64,000 nt of DNA from contig JBCCDY010000020.1 in assembly GCA_039030555.1 (NCBI GenBank), positions 17,583 to 81,582 on the forward strand, given 5' to 3'. Made by a program: the position numbers and the translations under genes. Position 1 is the first letter of the stretch. Every line of letters starts with the position of its first letter. This DNA comes from JBCCDY01 sp039030555. GTDB lineage: Bacteria; Bacteroidota; Bacteroidia; Cytophagales; Cyclobacteriaceae. Shown here one piece after another: positions 48,456 through 58,434 of this stretch. The notes under the pieces were generated by a model. It had not been told where the DNA came from. It searched no databases and saw only the letters and a program-made list of their open reading frames with translations.

Positions 48456-50837
48456 ATGTTAGTCGTAAAGAGAGACGGAAGGAGAGAATCAGTAAAATTC
48501 GATAAGATCACTGCGAGGATAGAAAAGCTTTGCTATGGTTTGGATTCGAACTATGTAAGTCCTATAGACATCGCTAAAAAAGTGATCAATGGGATTTATG
48601 ATGGAGTAACTACGGTTGAACTTGATAATCTGGCTGCGGAGACCTGTGCCACGATGACCACCAAGCATCCGGATTATGCCTTATTAGCTGCCAGAATAGC
48701 TATTTCAAACCTGCATAAGGTTACCAGTAAGTCGTTCTCCAATACAATGAAGCGATTATACACTTACGTGGATCCTAAAACAGGTGAAAACGCACCTTTA
48801 GTTTCCAAGGAAGCCTATAAAGTCATTAAAGAAAATGCCGCCCTTTTAGATTCCTCAATCATATACGATAGAGACTACAGCTATGATTTCTTCGGCTTTA
48901 AAACGCTGGAGCGTTCATACCTGATGAAAATAGACGGCAATATCGTTGAACGTCCGCAACACATGCTTATGCGTGTATCTGTGGGTATTCATATGGATGA
49001 TATCGATGCCGTAATCAAAACCTATAACCTACTTTCCGAGAAGTGGTTCACACATGCTACCCCTACCCTTTTCAATGCGGGTACGCCTAAACCACAAATG
49101 TCATCATGTTTCTTACTGACTACGAAAGACGATAGTATTGATGGTATTTACGATACTTTAAAACAAACGGCCAAAATTTCTCAATCTGCCGGAGGAATAG
49201 GATTAAGCATTCACAACGTCCGTGCTACAGGTTCGTACATCAGAGGAACGAATGGAGCCTCAAACGGTATCGTACCGATGTTGCGTAACTTCGACATGAC
49301 AGCTCGTTACGTCGATCAGGGAGGTGGAAAGCGAAAAGGGAGCTTCGCCATTTATCTGGAGCCCTGGCATGCTGATATTTTCCAGTTCCTTGACCTTAAA
49401 AAGAATCACGGAAAAGAAGAATTAAGGGCAAGAGATCTGTTTTACGCACTTTGGGTTCCCGATCTTTTCATGAAAAGAGTTGAAGAGAACGGAGACTGGG
49501 CCCTTATGTGTCCTAATGAATGTCCGGGTCTTGCAGATTGCTATGGAGAAGAGTTTGAAAAGCTTTATGAGAAATACGAAAAAGAAGGCAAGTACAGAAA
49601 AATTATAAAAGCTCAGGATCTCTGGTTCGAAATACTTGAATCTCAAATTGAGACGGGAACTCCTTATATGCTTTACAAGGATGCCGCTAACAAGAAATCG
49701 AATCAAAAGAATCTGGGTACTATCAAATCCAGTAACCTTTGTACCGAAATTATTGAATACACAGCCCCTGATGAAGTTGCTGTGTGTAACCTGGCTTCTA
49801 TTGCTTTACCAAAATTCGTTACAGAAGATAAGCAATTCGACCATCAGAAGCTTTACGAGATCACCAAGGTTATTACCAGAAACCTGAACAGGGTTATTGA
49901 TCAAAATTATTACCCTGTTGAAGAAGCTCGTAATTCTAATATGAGGCACAGACCTATTGGAATTGGAGTTCAGGGTTTAGCAGATGCATTCATCCTAATG
50001 AGGCACCCATTTGATTCTCCTGAGGCTAAAAAGCTTAATACGGAGATACACGAAACCATCTACTATGCTGCCATGGAAACCTCTATGGAATTAGCAATAG
50101 AAGAAGGGCCTTATAAAACTTTCAAAGGTTCACCTGTTTCAAAAGGTATCTTCCAGTTCGATATGTGGGGCGTAACCCCAGACTCAGGAAGATGGGATTG
50201 GATGACGTTGAAGCAAAAAGTAAAAAAGAACGGAGTTCGAAACTCATTGCTTTTAGCTCCGATGCCTACAGCTTCCACCTCTCAAATTCTTGGTAATAAT
50301 GAGTGTTTTGAGCCGTATACTTCAAATATCTATACCAGAAGAGTCCTTTCCGGAGAGTTCATCGTATTAAACAAACACTTACTGAAAGATCTGATCGATC
50401 AGGGAATCTGGAGCGATACCATGAAAAACAGATTGATTCAAGCTAATGGGTCAGTTCAGGCTATCCCTGAAATCTCACAAGAGATCAAAGACCTTTATAA
50501 AACTGTATGGGAAATTTCCCAAAAGGTAATTATTGATATGGCCGCCGATAGAGGTGCTTATATTGATCAAAGCCAGAGTATGAATATTCATATTCAGGAT
50601 CCTAACTTTGGTAAAATGACTTCTATGCATTTCCATGCATGGAAAAAAGGATTGAAAACAGGAATGTATTACTTAAGAAGCAAAGCTGCTGCCGATGCGA
50701 TTAAGTTCACTGTTGATAAATCTAAACTGGAACAACCGCAAGAGCAACAATTAACCTTGCAGGATGCAGAACAAAAGAAAGCTGATATGAGCTGTTCTCT
50801 GGATAATCCTGACGATTGCATCGCCTGTGGTAGTTAA
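48456..50837 (+). CDS. nrdA: Class I ribonucleotide reductase large (alpha) subunit
   Basis: A 793-residue catalytic subunit. An N-terminal ATP cone (MLVVKRDGRRESVKFDKITA) gives overall activity control. Active-site landmarks include ATPTLFNAGTPKPQMSSCFL (first Cys), NLCTEI / NLASI, and SLLLAPMPTASTSQILGNNE. The C-terminal tail ends CSLDNPDDCIACGS, the paired cysteines that reduce the active site. Upstream are nrdB and DnaA-like sites. A strong terminator follows 35 bases after the stop codon. Confidence 0.96.
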   Translation: MLVVKRDGRRESVKFDKITARIEKLCYGLDSNYVSPIDIAKKVINGIYDGVTTVELDNLAAETCATMTTKHPDYALLAARIAISNLHKVTSKSFSNTMKRLYTYVDPKTGENAPLVSKEAYKVIKENAALLDSSIIYDRDYSYDFFGFKTLERSYLMKIDGNIVERPQHMLMRVSVGIHMDDIDAVIKTYNLLSEKWFTHATPTLFNAGTPKPQMSSCFLLTTKDDSIDGIYDTLKQTAKISQSAGGIGLSIHNVRATGSYIRGTNGASNGIVPMLRNFDMTARYVDQGGGKRKGSFAIYLEPWHADIFQFLDLKKNHGKEELRARDLFYALWVPDLFMKRVEENGDWALMCPNECPGLADCYGEEFEKLYEKYEKEGKYRKIIKAQDLWFEILESQIETGTPYMLYKDAANKKSNQKNLGTIKSSNLCTEIIEYTAPDEVAVCNLASIALPKFVTEDKQFDHQKLYEITKVITRNLNRVIDQNYYPVEEARNSNMRHRPIGIGVQGLADAFILMRHPFDSPEAKKLNTEIHETIYYAAMETSMELAIEEGPYKTFKGSPVSKGIFQFDMWGVTPDSGRWDWMTLKQKVKKNGVRNSLLLAPMPTASTSQILGNNECFEPYTSNIYTRRVLSGEFIVLNKHLLKDLIDQGIWSDTMKNRLIQANGSVQAIPEISQEIKDLYKTVWEISQKVIIDMAADRGAYIDQSQSMNIHIQDPNFGKMTSMHFHAWKKGLKTGMYYLRSKAAADAIKFTVDKSKLEQPQEQQLTLQDAEQKKADMSCSLDNPDDCIACGS

Positions 50838-50871
50838 TTAAGAATTTTCATACACCTTTTATAACATGCTC

Positions 50872-50899
50872 AAAAAGGCTCGCCGAAGCGAGCCTTTTT
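50872..50899 (+). terminator. Terminator of the nrdBA operon
   Basis: AAAAAGGCTCGC (50872-50883), loop CGAA, GCGAGCCTTTTT (50888-50899), then ATTTTTT. A 12-bp perfect stem with a T run. Confidence 0.92.
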
Positions 50900-50924
50900 A
50901 TTTTTTAGAGATTCTTTAACTGCC

Positions 50925-51034
50925 TCCCCGGATTTATTCCAGGGTCTCCATAATAGAGTAGGAGGTCCCGGTACAAGGCCAGGAAACAACCCCCAATTTT
51001 TTAATATAAGAAGTGCCCGGAATAAATCCGGGGA
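50925..51034. repeat. Inverted repeat of 16 bp in a gene-free gap (MITE- or REP-like)
   Basis: TCCCCGGATTTATTCC (50925-50940) is the exact reverse complement of 51019-51034. The 78 bases between are GC-richer than the surroundings and contain further partial symmetry (GGTCTCC, GGAGGTCC, CCGGTAC). The arms could form a large cruciform. The 110-base unit may be one copy of an element dispersed in the genome. Confidence 0.55.
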
Positions 51035-51113
51035 AGTACCTAACTGAAATTTTGGCGTCACCCTGAACTTGTTTCATAGCCTGAATGGTTAACTTCATTT
51101 ATCTTTCGAAATC

Positions 51114-51884
51114 ATGATGCTTTCATTCTATAAATATCAGGGTACTGGAAACGATTTTATACTCCTCGATAACCGAGATCTATCTTTTCCAAAAGAAGAC
51201 CTGAAGTTTATTTCAAAGCTTTGCGATCGACGCTTTGGTATTGGTTCGGATGGATTGATCCTTATTGAAAATCATCCTGAACTGGATTTTGAAATGGTCT
51301 TTTTTAACCCTGATGGTTCACAAAGTATGTGTGGTAATGGAAGCCGGTGTGCCGTAATGTTTGCGAAAAGACTGGAGATCATAAAGGACGAGACTACGTT
51401 CCTGAGTACCGATGGGGTTCATACGGCCACTATTAATGGAAATGAAGTACGGTTAAGCATGAGTGATGTGAGCACCGTAGAACAACATGATCTGGGTTTG
51501 TTTTTAAACACCGGCTCTCCCCATTTAATCATAGAAACTGAACAGCTTCAATCCTGTGATATTCCATTAAAAGGAAGTGAAATTCGTTATAATGATCAAT
51601 ATCAGAAAGAAGGTGTCAACATCAATTTTATCGAAAACAATACGGATCACGTTTCAGTAAGAACCTACGAAAGAGGAGTCGAGAATGAAACCCTCTCTTG
51701 TGGAACAGGAGTAACTGCTGTAGCACTGGCTTCTTCTTCCAAAGGGTATGAAAGTCCCGTAAATGTTGAAACAAAAGGTGGGCGTCTTCAGGTCGAGTTC
51801 ACTAAAGCTTCAGAAAGCAGATTTGAGGATATATTCCTGACAGGGCCAGCGGAATTTGTGTTTGAAGGGAAGATAGATGTCTAA
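51114..51884 (+). CDS. dapF: Diaminopimelate epimerase
   Basis: A 256-residue enzyme interconverting LL- and meso-diaminopimelate for peptidoglycan and lysine. YKYQGTGNDFILLDNRD and the two catalytic cysteine motifs (QSMCGNGSRC near 75 and TLSCGTGVTA near 197) are present. The start is the first of two ATG codons in a row; the second is equally possible. No other lysine gene adjoins it. Confidence 0.95.
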   Translation: MMLSFYKYQGTGNDFILLDNRDLSFPKEDLKFISKLCDRRFGIGSDGLILIENHPELDFEMVFFNPDGSQSMCGNGSRCAVMFAKRLEIIKDETTFLSTDGVHTATINGNEVRLSMSDVSTVEQHDLGLFLNTGSPHLIIETEQLQSCDIPLKGSEIRYNDQYQKEGVNINFIENNTDHVSVRTYERGVENETLSCGTGVTAVALASSSKGYESPVNVETKGGRLQVEFTKASESRFEDIFLTGPAEFVFEGKIDV

Positions 51885-51914
51885 TTTAGGGAATAAAAGC
51901 GCATTTTTTCTCTC

Positions 51915-51936
51915 GCGACGGGTTTAAACCCATCGC
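51915..51936. repeat. Short palindrome around GTTTAAAC
   Basis: GCGACGGGTTTAAACCCATC followed by GC is palindromic with one mismatch (11-bp arms). It lies in a gene-free gap after dapF. It may be a terminator without T run, or a dispersed hairpin element like those found between genes in related genomes. Confidence 0.4.
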
Positions 51937-51986
51937 TATTGATGGTGATCTAAAGTGAAGAGAATCTAAACAAATGGCATTAAAGC

Positions 51987-52253
51987 TTAATTACCAAACC
52001 ACCTCTTCCAGATAGGCTTTTCATACTGAGTTTTAGTCATAATTACTAATTCCCATGCTGCATCGGCTTTAATTCGACTGCTTTTGGCTTCTTCCATAGC
52101 TGCATTGGCCTGTTCCATGGCTGCATCAGCATTTTTCTCGGCAGCAAGGGCTATTCGCTCCAGACGCTCCCCATTGCGTTCAGCATTTCTCACCCAGTTT
52201 TTAGTTTCCCTTATTTCTTCACTAAGAAGCTCTATAATCCTATTATCTTCCAT
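51987..52253 (-). CDS. Small coiled-coil protein of unknown function
   Basis: An 88-residue protein, nearly all helix, with heptad-like Ala/Glu patterns (MEDNRIIELLSEEIRETKNW then ALAAEKNADAAMEQANAAME). The end KPIWKRWFGN is basic and aromatic. No membrane segment and no family are recognised. It stands alone, read against both neighbours. The regular Ala-rich repeat suggests a real structural protein, but low complexity lowers the certainty. Confidence 0.5.
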   Translation of the reverse strand: MEDNRIIELLSEEIRETKNWVRNAERNGERLERIALAAEKNADAAMEQANAAMEEAKSSRIKADAAWELVIMTKTQYEKPIWKRWFGN

Positions 52254-52419
52254 ATCTATAGAATACTACATTAATAATACATCTTTTGTTCCGGTTTTAG
52301 AAACCTGACAAAACAGCATACTATTATTTTCTGCACCATTCTTGTCTTAAAGTTTCCTTTCCTTTTCTATCGGAATAGGTAAAACGCATTAACTTTGGAA
52401 TCCTAAAAATTAAGAGGGA

Positions 52420-55400
52420 ATGATTAATCTTATTACGAAAGGTGTAGCGAAGATTTTTGGAACCAAATCAGATCGGGATATCAAAAATGTACTTCCGCTG
52501 GTTGAAGAAATAAAAACAGAATACGCTAAGCTTGAAAATATATCTCACGACGAGTTAAGGGCTAAGACCGAAGAGGTCAAAGCAGACATTCAAAGTCACT
52601 TGAGTGAGATCGACTCCAAAATAGAATCCATCAGGACAAAAATCGATACCGATGAGTCCATTGATGTTCAGCAGAAAGAAGAGCTTTTTAATGAAATAGA
52701 TAAGCTCGAAGAGCGGAGAAACGAGGAACTGGAAGTCGTTCTTAAAAAAGTCCTTCCAAGGGCTTTTGCCATTGTAAAAGATACTGCCAGAAGATTTAAA
52801 GACAATACAACACTTGAGGTAACTGCAAATCTCTATGATAAAGAGCTAGCTGCTTCAAAAGAGTATGTAGAACTAAATTCCGAAAAAGCGATATGGCATA
52901 ACCATTGGGACGCTGCTGGAAAACCCGTGACATGGGACATGCTCCATTACGATGTTCAGCTGATCGGTGGAATCGTTCTTCACGATGGCAAGATCGCTGA
53001 GATGGCCACAGGTGAGGGTAAGACACTGGTCGCAACCTTACCTGCTTTTCTAAATGCACTTGCTAAAAGAGGCGTCCACATCGTAACAGTAAATGATTAT
53101 CTGGCCAGAAGGGATATGGCTTGGATGGCTCCTCTATTTCAGTTTCATGGTTTGCGGATCGACTGTATTGACCTCTACCAGCCTAACTCGGAAGAGCGAA
53201 GAAAAGCCTACGAAGCGGACATTACCTACGGAACCAATAATGAATTTGGCTTCGATTACCTGAGAGACAATATGTCTCGTGATGTTCAGGACCTTGTGCA
53301 AAGAAAGCATCATTATGCCATGATTGATGAGGTCGATTCCGTTTTAATTGATGATGCCAGAACGCCATTAATTATATCAGGGCCGGTTCCTAAAGGTGAT
53401 GAGCACGAATTTTATGACTTAAAACCGAGGATTGCCAAACTTGTTGAAGCACAGAAAAAACTGGTTTCCGGTTATTTGACGGAAGCTAAAAAACTCATTA
53501 AGGAGAGCAACGAAAAAGAGGCTGGTTTACCATTATTCAGAACGTTTAGAGGTCTGCCGAAACACAAACCCCTCATCAAATTCTTAAGTGAGACTGGAAT
53601 AAAACAGCTCCTTCAGAAGACAGAGAATTTCTACCTGCAGGATAACCAGAAGGAAATGCCTAACGCAGATGAGCCTTTGTATTTCACCATTGACGAAAAA
53701 AGTAATAGTGTAGACTTAACTGAAAAAGGGATTGATTTGATCACTGGTGAAGGAGAGGATGCTAAATTCTTTATCCTTCCGGATATTGGAGTAGAAACTA
53801 CTCAAATTGATGAAGACCCCGAGTTATCTGAAGAGGAAAAGCTCAAAAAGAAAGATGTGCTCATCAAAGACTACTCTATAAAAGCACAGCGTATCCATAC
53901 GGTCAATCAGCTTCTGAAATCCTATACGATGTTCGAAAAGGACACAGAATACATCGTTGTTGACAATAAAGTGAAAATTGTTGATGAGCAAACGGGCCGT
54001 GTGATGGAAGGCCGAAGATATTCCGATGGCTTACATCAGGCGATTGAGGCTAAAGAAAATGTAAAGGTTGAAGATGCTACTCAAACGTACGCTACTGTAA
54101 CACTTCAGAATTACTTTAGAATGTACCATAAGCTGGCCGGTATGACCGGTACAGCTGAAACGGAAGCTGGCGAGTTCCTTGAAATTTATAAGCTTGATGT
54201 CGTCGTTATTCCTACCAACAGGCCAATTGTTCGGGATGATAGAGAGGATCTGGTTTATAAAACAGTTAGAGAAAAATTCAATGCCGTCGCAGAAGAAATA
54301 GTAGAATTAACTACGAAAGGAAGACCCGTACTGGTAGGTACGACATCGGTAGAAATATCAGAGTTGATCAGCCGAATGCTTAAAATGAGGAACATTAAGC
54401 ATAATGTCCTTAACGCCAAGCAGCACCAAAGGGAAGCAGATATCGTTGCTGAAGCAGGGCAACCGGGAACCGTGACCATTGCTACCAACATGGCAGGTCG
54501 TGGTACAGATATCAAATTGACTGCCGAATCCAAAGAAGCAGGTGGATTAGCCATTATTGGTACAGAAAGACATGAATCCAGAAGGGTAGACCGTCAGTTG
54601 AGAGGACGTTCCGGACGACAGGGAGATCCGGGGTCATCCCAATTCTTCGTCTGTTTGGAAGATAACCTGATGAGATTATTCGGATCGGACCGTATCGCCA
54701 AATTGATGGACCGCATGGGACTGGAAGAAGGTGAAGTTATTCAGCATTCCATGGTTTCCAAATCCATTGAACGCGCGCAACGAAAAGTCGAAGAAAACAA
54801 CTTCGCCATACGAAAGAGACTTCTGGAGTACGATGACGTGATGAATTCTCAGCGAGAAGTCATTTACGGTAGAAGGAAGAATGCGCTCTATGGCGAAAGA
54901 CTTGAAGTGGATATTATGAACATGCTTTATGATACCAGTGAAGAAATTGTGCTAGGTGCAAAAGGAACAGATGATTATGATGCCTTCAAGCTCAATACCT
55001 ATAGCATTCTTGGAACCGATTTCCAGATGGATAAAGAAGAGTTTTCTAAAATCAGTGAAAATGAGCTGACCGAAAAACTTTTTGATGCAGCCTATGAATC
55101 TTTTAAAGCCAAGAATCAGGCGGTTGTAGATAAGGCTATGCCTATCATGAAAAACCTTCACCTCCAGAAAGGAGCAACGGTTGGTGATGTCGCAATACCA
55201 TTTACAGATGGAAAAAAACAGATTGGCGTGGTGGTTAATCTGCAAAACACCATTGATAAGAATGGAAAGAACATCATTACCGCCATGGAGAAATTCATTT
55301 CTCTAGCCTTGATTGATCAGGCATGGAAGGAACACCTTAGAGAAATGGATGATCTGAAGCAGTCTGTTCAGAATGCCGTTTATGAGCAAAAAGATCCACT

Positions 55401-55782
55401 CTTGATCTATAAATTTGAAGCATTTGAGTTGTTCAAACAGTTTGTAGCTAAAGTGAACGAGGATAACATCTCCTTCCTGATGAAAGCTAATATTCCAGTC
55501 CAGAATGAAAATGAAGTTCAGGAAGCGAGGCAGAGAAAAGTTAAAGAACGATATAGCGAAAATAAAGAAGAGAGCAGATCACTTTTAAGTGGTGGGGGAC
55601 AAAGATCAGCTGACCGACCTCCTGCCCCGCAGCCACAAGCTCCTGTAAAATCTGAGAAAGTTCATGGTAGAAACGATCGGGTTACGGTTCAATATCAGGA
55701 TGGAAGCGTTCAGAAGGACGTGAAATTCAAGAAAATCGAAGAAGATCTAAAGAATAATCGTTGTTTCATCGTTGAAGAATAA
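52420..55782 (+). CDS. secA: Preprotein translocase ATPase SecA
   Basis: A 1120-residue motor of the Sec pathway, which drives proteins through SecYEG. Walker A is EMATGEGKTLVATLPAFLNA near 195, the DEAD-type motif is IDEVDSVLIDDARTPLI near 305, and NMAGRGTDI and DRQLRGRSGRQGDPG follow. The protein is longer than E. coli SecA (901), with extra segments near 60-95 and 340-480, as is usual for Bacteroidota SecA. The C-terminal zinc-binding CxCxxxxxxCH motif is absent; the tail ends VQYQDGSVQKDVKFKKIEED. The SPOR lipoprotein gene overlaps its stop by one base. Confidence 0.97.
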   Translation: MINLITKGVAKIFGTKSDRDIKNVLPLVEEIKTEYAKLENISHDELRAKTEEVKADIQSHLSEIDSKIESIRTKIDTDESIDVQQKEELFNEIDKLEERRNEELEVVLKKVLPRAFAIVKDTARRFKDNTTLEVTANLYDKELAASKEYVELNSEKAIWHNHWDAAGKPVTWDMLHYDVQLIGGIVLHDGKIAEMATGEGKTLVATLPAFLNALAKRGVHIVTVNDYLARRDMAWMAPLFQFHGLRIDCIDLYQPNSEERRKAYEADITYGTNNEFGFDYLRDNMSRDVQDLVQRKHHYAMIDEVDSVLIDDARTPLIISGPVPKGDEHEFYDLKPRIAKLVEAQKKLVSGYLTEAKKLIKESNEKEAGLPLFRTFRGLPKHKPLIKFLSETGIKQLLQKTENFYLQDNQKEMPNADEPLYFTIDEKSNSVDLTEKGIDLITGEGEDAKFFILPDIGVETTQIDEDPELSEEEKLKKKDVLIKDYSIKAQRIHTVNQLLKSYTMFEKDTEYIVVDNKVKIVDEQTGRVMEGRRYSDGLHQAIEAKENVKVEDATQTYATVTLQNYFRMYHKLAGMTGTAETEAGEFLEIYKLDVVVIPTNRPIVRDDREDLVYKTVREKFNAVAEEIVELTTKGRPVLVGTTSVEISELISRMLKMRNIKHNVLNAKQHQREADIVAEAGQPGTVTIATNMAGRGTDIKLTAESKEAGGLAIIGTERHESRRVDRQLRGRSGRQGDPGSSQFFVCLEDNLMRLFGSDRIAKLMDRMGLEEGEVIQHSMVSKSIERAQRKVEENNFAIRKRLLEYDDVMNSQREVIYGRRKNALYGERLEVDIMNMLYDTSEEIVLGAKGTDDYDAFKLNTYSILGTDFQMDKEEFSKISENELTEKLFDAAYESFKAKNQAVVDKAMPIMKNLHLQKGATVGDVAIPFTDGKKQIGVVVNLQNTIDKNGKNIITAMEKFISLALIDQAWKEHLREMDDLKQSVQNAVYEQKDPLLIYKFEAFELFKQFVAKVNEDNISFLMKANIPVQNENEVQEARQRKVKERYSENKEESRSLLSGGGQRSADRPPAPQPQAPVKSEKVHGRNDRVTVQYQDGSVQKDVKFKKIEEDLKNNRCFIVEE

Positions 55783-56306
55783 TGAATTTGAATCGTACCC
55801 TCTTATTTCTAACTGTAATTGTTGCTTTTTATTCCTGTAAGCCAACTTCTTCGGTAGTTACGACCAAATACGAAGAAGACCTGAGTGTGTACAGAGATTC
55901 GTTGATAGCCGAGTATCAGAGAGAGGAAGATCAGGAAGAGTTATCTGACGAAAATAAACCAGACAATCAGCCTGAAGCTTCAGTTAACATGCAATCTCTT
56001 GACGTCACTCAAAAAATAGATGATCTTATTGATACGCTGAATATACTTGGACAATCGAGGAAGTTTGTTCAGGGATACACGGTTCAAGTTTATAATGGAA
56101 GGAACAGAGAAGATGCATTTAAAGCGAAAGAAAGGGTCTATTCACTAGAGCTTGGATTCGAACCGGAAGTCGTTTATGTCCAGCCTAATTTCAAGGTAAA
56201 GATCGGGCAGTATCTGGAAAGGATAGAGGCTCGAAGAGTTCAGAACAAGTTAGCAGTAGAGTTTAATACGGCCATTGTAATACCTGATCGTATTTATATT
56301 AAGTAG
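55782..56306 (+). CDS. SPOR-domain lipoprotein
   Basis: A 174-residue protein with a lipoprotein signal (MNLNRTLLFLTVIVAFYSC, Cys near residue 19), an acidic linker (EEDQEELSDENKPDNQPEA) and a C-terminal SPOR domain at about 95-172 (YTVQVYNGRNREDAFKAKER, VKIGQYLERIEARRV). SPOR domains bind peptidoglycan lacking stem peptides, often at the division site. It starts at the overlap TAATG with secA and so is translated after it. Confidence 0.85.
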   Translation: MNLNRTLLFLTVIVAFYSCKPTSSVVTTKYEEDLSVYRDSLIAEYQREEDQEELSDENKPDNQPEASVNMQSLDVTQKIDDLIDTLNILGQSRKFVQGYTVQVYNGRNREDAFKAKERVYSLELGFEPEVVYVQPNFKVKIGQYLERIEARRVQNKLAVEFNTAIVIPDRIYIK

Positions 56307-56309
56307 CCA

Positions 56310-57503
56310 ATGGAGCACCTCAAGGGAAAGATAAAAGAACTAGCGAAGGAAAATTTCGAGCATACGGTAAGCATACGGAGGCATTTGCACCAGCACCCTG
56401 AGTTATCCTATCAGGAGTATGAGACTGCAAAATATGTATCCGAACAATTAAAGGAAATTGGATTGACTCCTAAAGAGGGAGTGGCCGAAACGGGTCTTAC
56501 TGCGCTGATAAAAGGGAAGAATCCGGACTCTAAAACCATTGCACTCAGGGCCGATATGGACGCCCTTCCAATCACGGAAGCTAATGATGTGCCTTATAAA
56601 TCTAAAAATGAAGGCGTCATGCATGCCTGCGGTCATGATGTTCATACTTCATCTCTTCTAGGCTGTGCTTCAATTCTCAATAACTTGAAAGACGAATTTG
56701 AAGGTACTGTAAAACTGATCTTTCAACCCGGTGAAGAAAAAGCCCCCGGCGGAGCATCCCTAATGATCAAAGATGGTGTTTTGGAAAATCCCAAACCTAA
56801 TTCCATCATTGGGCAACATGTGATGCCGCTGATTCCAACCGGACAAGTTGGGTTCAGATCAGGTAAGTATATGGCTAGCACCGATGAAATTTATCTAACC
56901 ATTCATGGTAAAGGGGGGCATGGGGCAATGCCTGAATTCAACATTGATCCAGTTTTAATTACTGCCCACGTAATTACAGCACTTCAGCAGGTTATCAGCA
57001 GAAATTGTCCGCCGAAAGTTCCTTCTGTGCTGTCTTTTGGAAAAGTAATGGCTGAAGGAGCTACCAATGTTATTCCAAACAAAGTTGACCTTCAGGGTAC
57101 GTTCAGGACGCTGGATGAAAGCTGGAGAGCAGAGGCTCATCAGAAAATAGAAAAACTGGTGAATGGAATAGCAGAAAGTATGGGTGGAAAAGCTGAGTTA
57201 AATATTCTAAAAGGGTATCCATACCTCGAAAACGAGCCAGAGCTCACCCAAAGAAATAAAGATTTTGCGGTAGATTATCTGGGACAGGAAAATGTTCTGG
57301 ATTTGGATATCTGGATGGCTGGTGAAGATTTTGCATTCTACTCGCACCACACCGATGCCTGTTTTTACCGGCTTGGAACCAGAAATGAAGAGCTAGGAAT
57401 CACTTCTTCAGTCCACACACCTACTTTTGATATCGATGAAAATGCCTTGGAAACTGGTCCCGGACTTATGACTTGGCTGGCTGTGAATGAATTGAGAAAT
57501 TAA
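56310..57503 (+). CDS. M20-family amidohydrolase (N-acyl amino acid or hippurate hydrolase)
   Basis: A 397-residue metal-dependent amidohydrolase. RADMDALPITEANDVPYKSK, HACGHDVHTSSLLGCAS and FQPGEEKAPGGASLMIKDG carry the Cys, His and Glu metal ligands. The dimerisation domain (TIHGKGGHGAMPEFNIDPVL) is intact, and MAGEDFAFYSHHTDACFYRL gives the last motif. It hydrolyses N-acyl amino acids or related amides; the exact substrate is not clear. It follows the SPOR gene after 3 bases. Confidence 0.9.
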   Translation: MEHLKGKIKELAKENFEHTVSIRRHLHQHPELSYQEYETAKYVSEQLKEIGLTPKEGVAETGLTALIKGKNPDSKTIALRADMDALPITEANDVPYKSKNEGVMHACGHDVHTSSLLGCASILNNLKDEFEGTVKLIFQPGEEKAPGGASLMIKDGVLENPKPNSIIGQHVMPLIPTGQVGFRSGKYMASTDEIYLTIHGKGGHGAMPEFNIDPVLITAHVITALQQVISRNCPPKVPSVLSFGKVMAEGATNVIPNKVDLQGTFRTLDESWRAEAHQKIEKLVNGIAESMGGKAELNILKGYPYLENEPELTQRNKDFAVDYLGQENVLDLDIWMAGEDFAFYSHHTDACFYRLGTRNEELGITSSVHTPTFDIDENALETGPGLMTWLAVNELRN

Positions 57504-57510
57504 GCTCCTT

Positions 57511-58377
57511 TCAGTCTGATAAAGACCTCCACAAATACAAGGTAGCATACCCTCTCCAGCCTTTCCATCTTTCTCCTACCTCATAAATTTCTTCGAGACT
57601 CAACTGCTCTTTCCCAAGGCTTAATTTTATCGCGGCTTTCAATGCGGAATCTCCTGCTGGATAAGCATCTGTAAAGCCCAGACACCTAAGCATAACATAA
57701 TTGGCGGTCCAGGCTCCGATGCCTCTAATCGAAACTAGGTGATCGTGTGCTTCTTGAAATTCCATAGACTTTAAATCCGATTTCGAAAGCTCTCCAGATT
57801 CCATAAGTCGGGCACAGCCAATTACGTATTCAGCTTTTCGCCTTGAAAACTTCATCGGAAGTAGGTCATCGACCTTTAGATGGGCTACTTTTTCGAAATC
57901 AGGGAATGTGTGAAAAGATTTGCCATCAAATTCATGAGTAGTTCCGAAAGTCTCTATAAAGGCATTTCTGACCTGATAGGCGAAAGTCAGATTAACCTGC
58001 TGGCCAATGATTGCCCAACTGAGTGTTTCAAACAGATCAGGAATTCGAGTAAGACGTAGGTTCTGATGCTTTGAGACGATCGGTTTTAAGATTGAATCTT
58101 CATGAGCCACCTTATAAAACTGTTCTAGATCAGTCGATAGATCAAGCCATTCTTCTACATATTCCTTAATAAGTAGATCGTTTTTAGAATTATCACTTTT
58201 ATGAACAAGCTTGATTGGAGTTTGTATGTTTAGTTGAAGAAGAATCGGACTCTTACCGATTTTAATAACCTTGGAGACTGAATTCTTATCTACTTTAACC
58301 AGTATATCTTTATCAGACCTTTGGAAAGAACTAATACATTGGTCTACTGAAAAATGCTTGGGAGTAGAAATAACCAT
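57511..58377 (-). CDS. DNA-3-methyladenine glycosylase, AlkA type (HhH-GPD)
   Basis: A 288-residue base excision repair glycosylase. The N-terminal ~100 residues match the AlkA N-domain. SWAIIGQQVNLTFAYQVRNA starts the HhH-GPD fold. The helix-hairpin-helix is LVSIRGIGAWTANYVMLRCL, and the catalytic Asp is in AYPAGDSALKAAIKLSLG. No iron-sulfur cluster loop is present, as in AlkA. It removes alkylated bases. It converges with the amidohydrolase gene. Confidence 0.88.
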   Translation of the reverse strand: MVISTPKHFSVDQCISSFQRSDKDILVKVDKNSVSKVIKIGKSPILLQLNIQTPIKLVHKSDNSKNDLLIKEYVEEWLDLSTDLEQFYKVAHEDSILKPIVSKHQNLRLTRIPDLFETLSWAIIGQQVNLTFAYQVRNAFIETFGTTHEFDGKSFHTFPDFEKVAHLKVDDLLPMKFSRRKAEYVIGCARLMESGELSKSDLKSMEFQEAHDHLVSIRGIGAWTANYVMLRCLGFTDAYPAGDSALKAAIKLSLGKEQLSLEEIYEVGERWKGWRGYATLYLWRSLSD

Positions 58378-58434
58378 TCCGAAAAGATCGGAAAGCTATT
58401 GAAGCGCTTTTTGAATTATGTTCAATATTTTAAG

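Noticed and set aside
49422..49706. Open frame on the opposite strand of nrdA (and similar ones in secA, metY, der)
   Set aside because: These are shadows of long conserved genes and show no features of their own.
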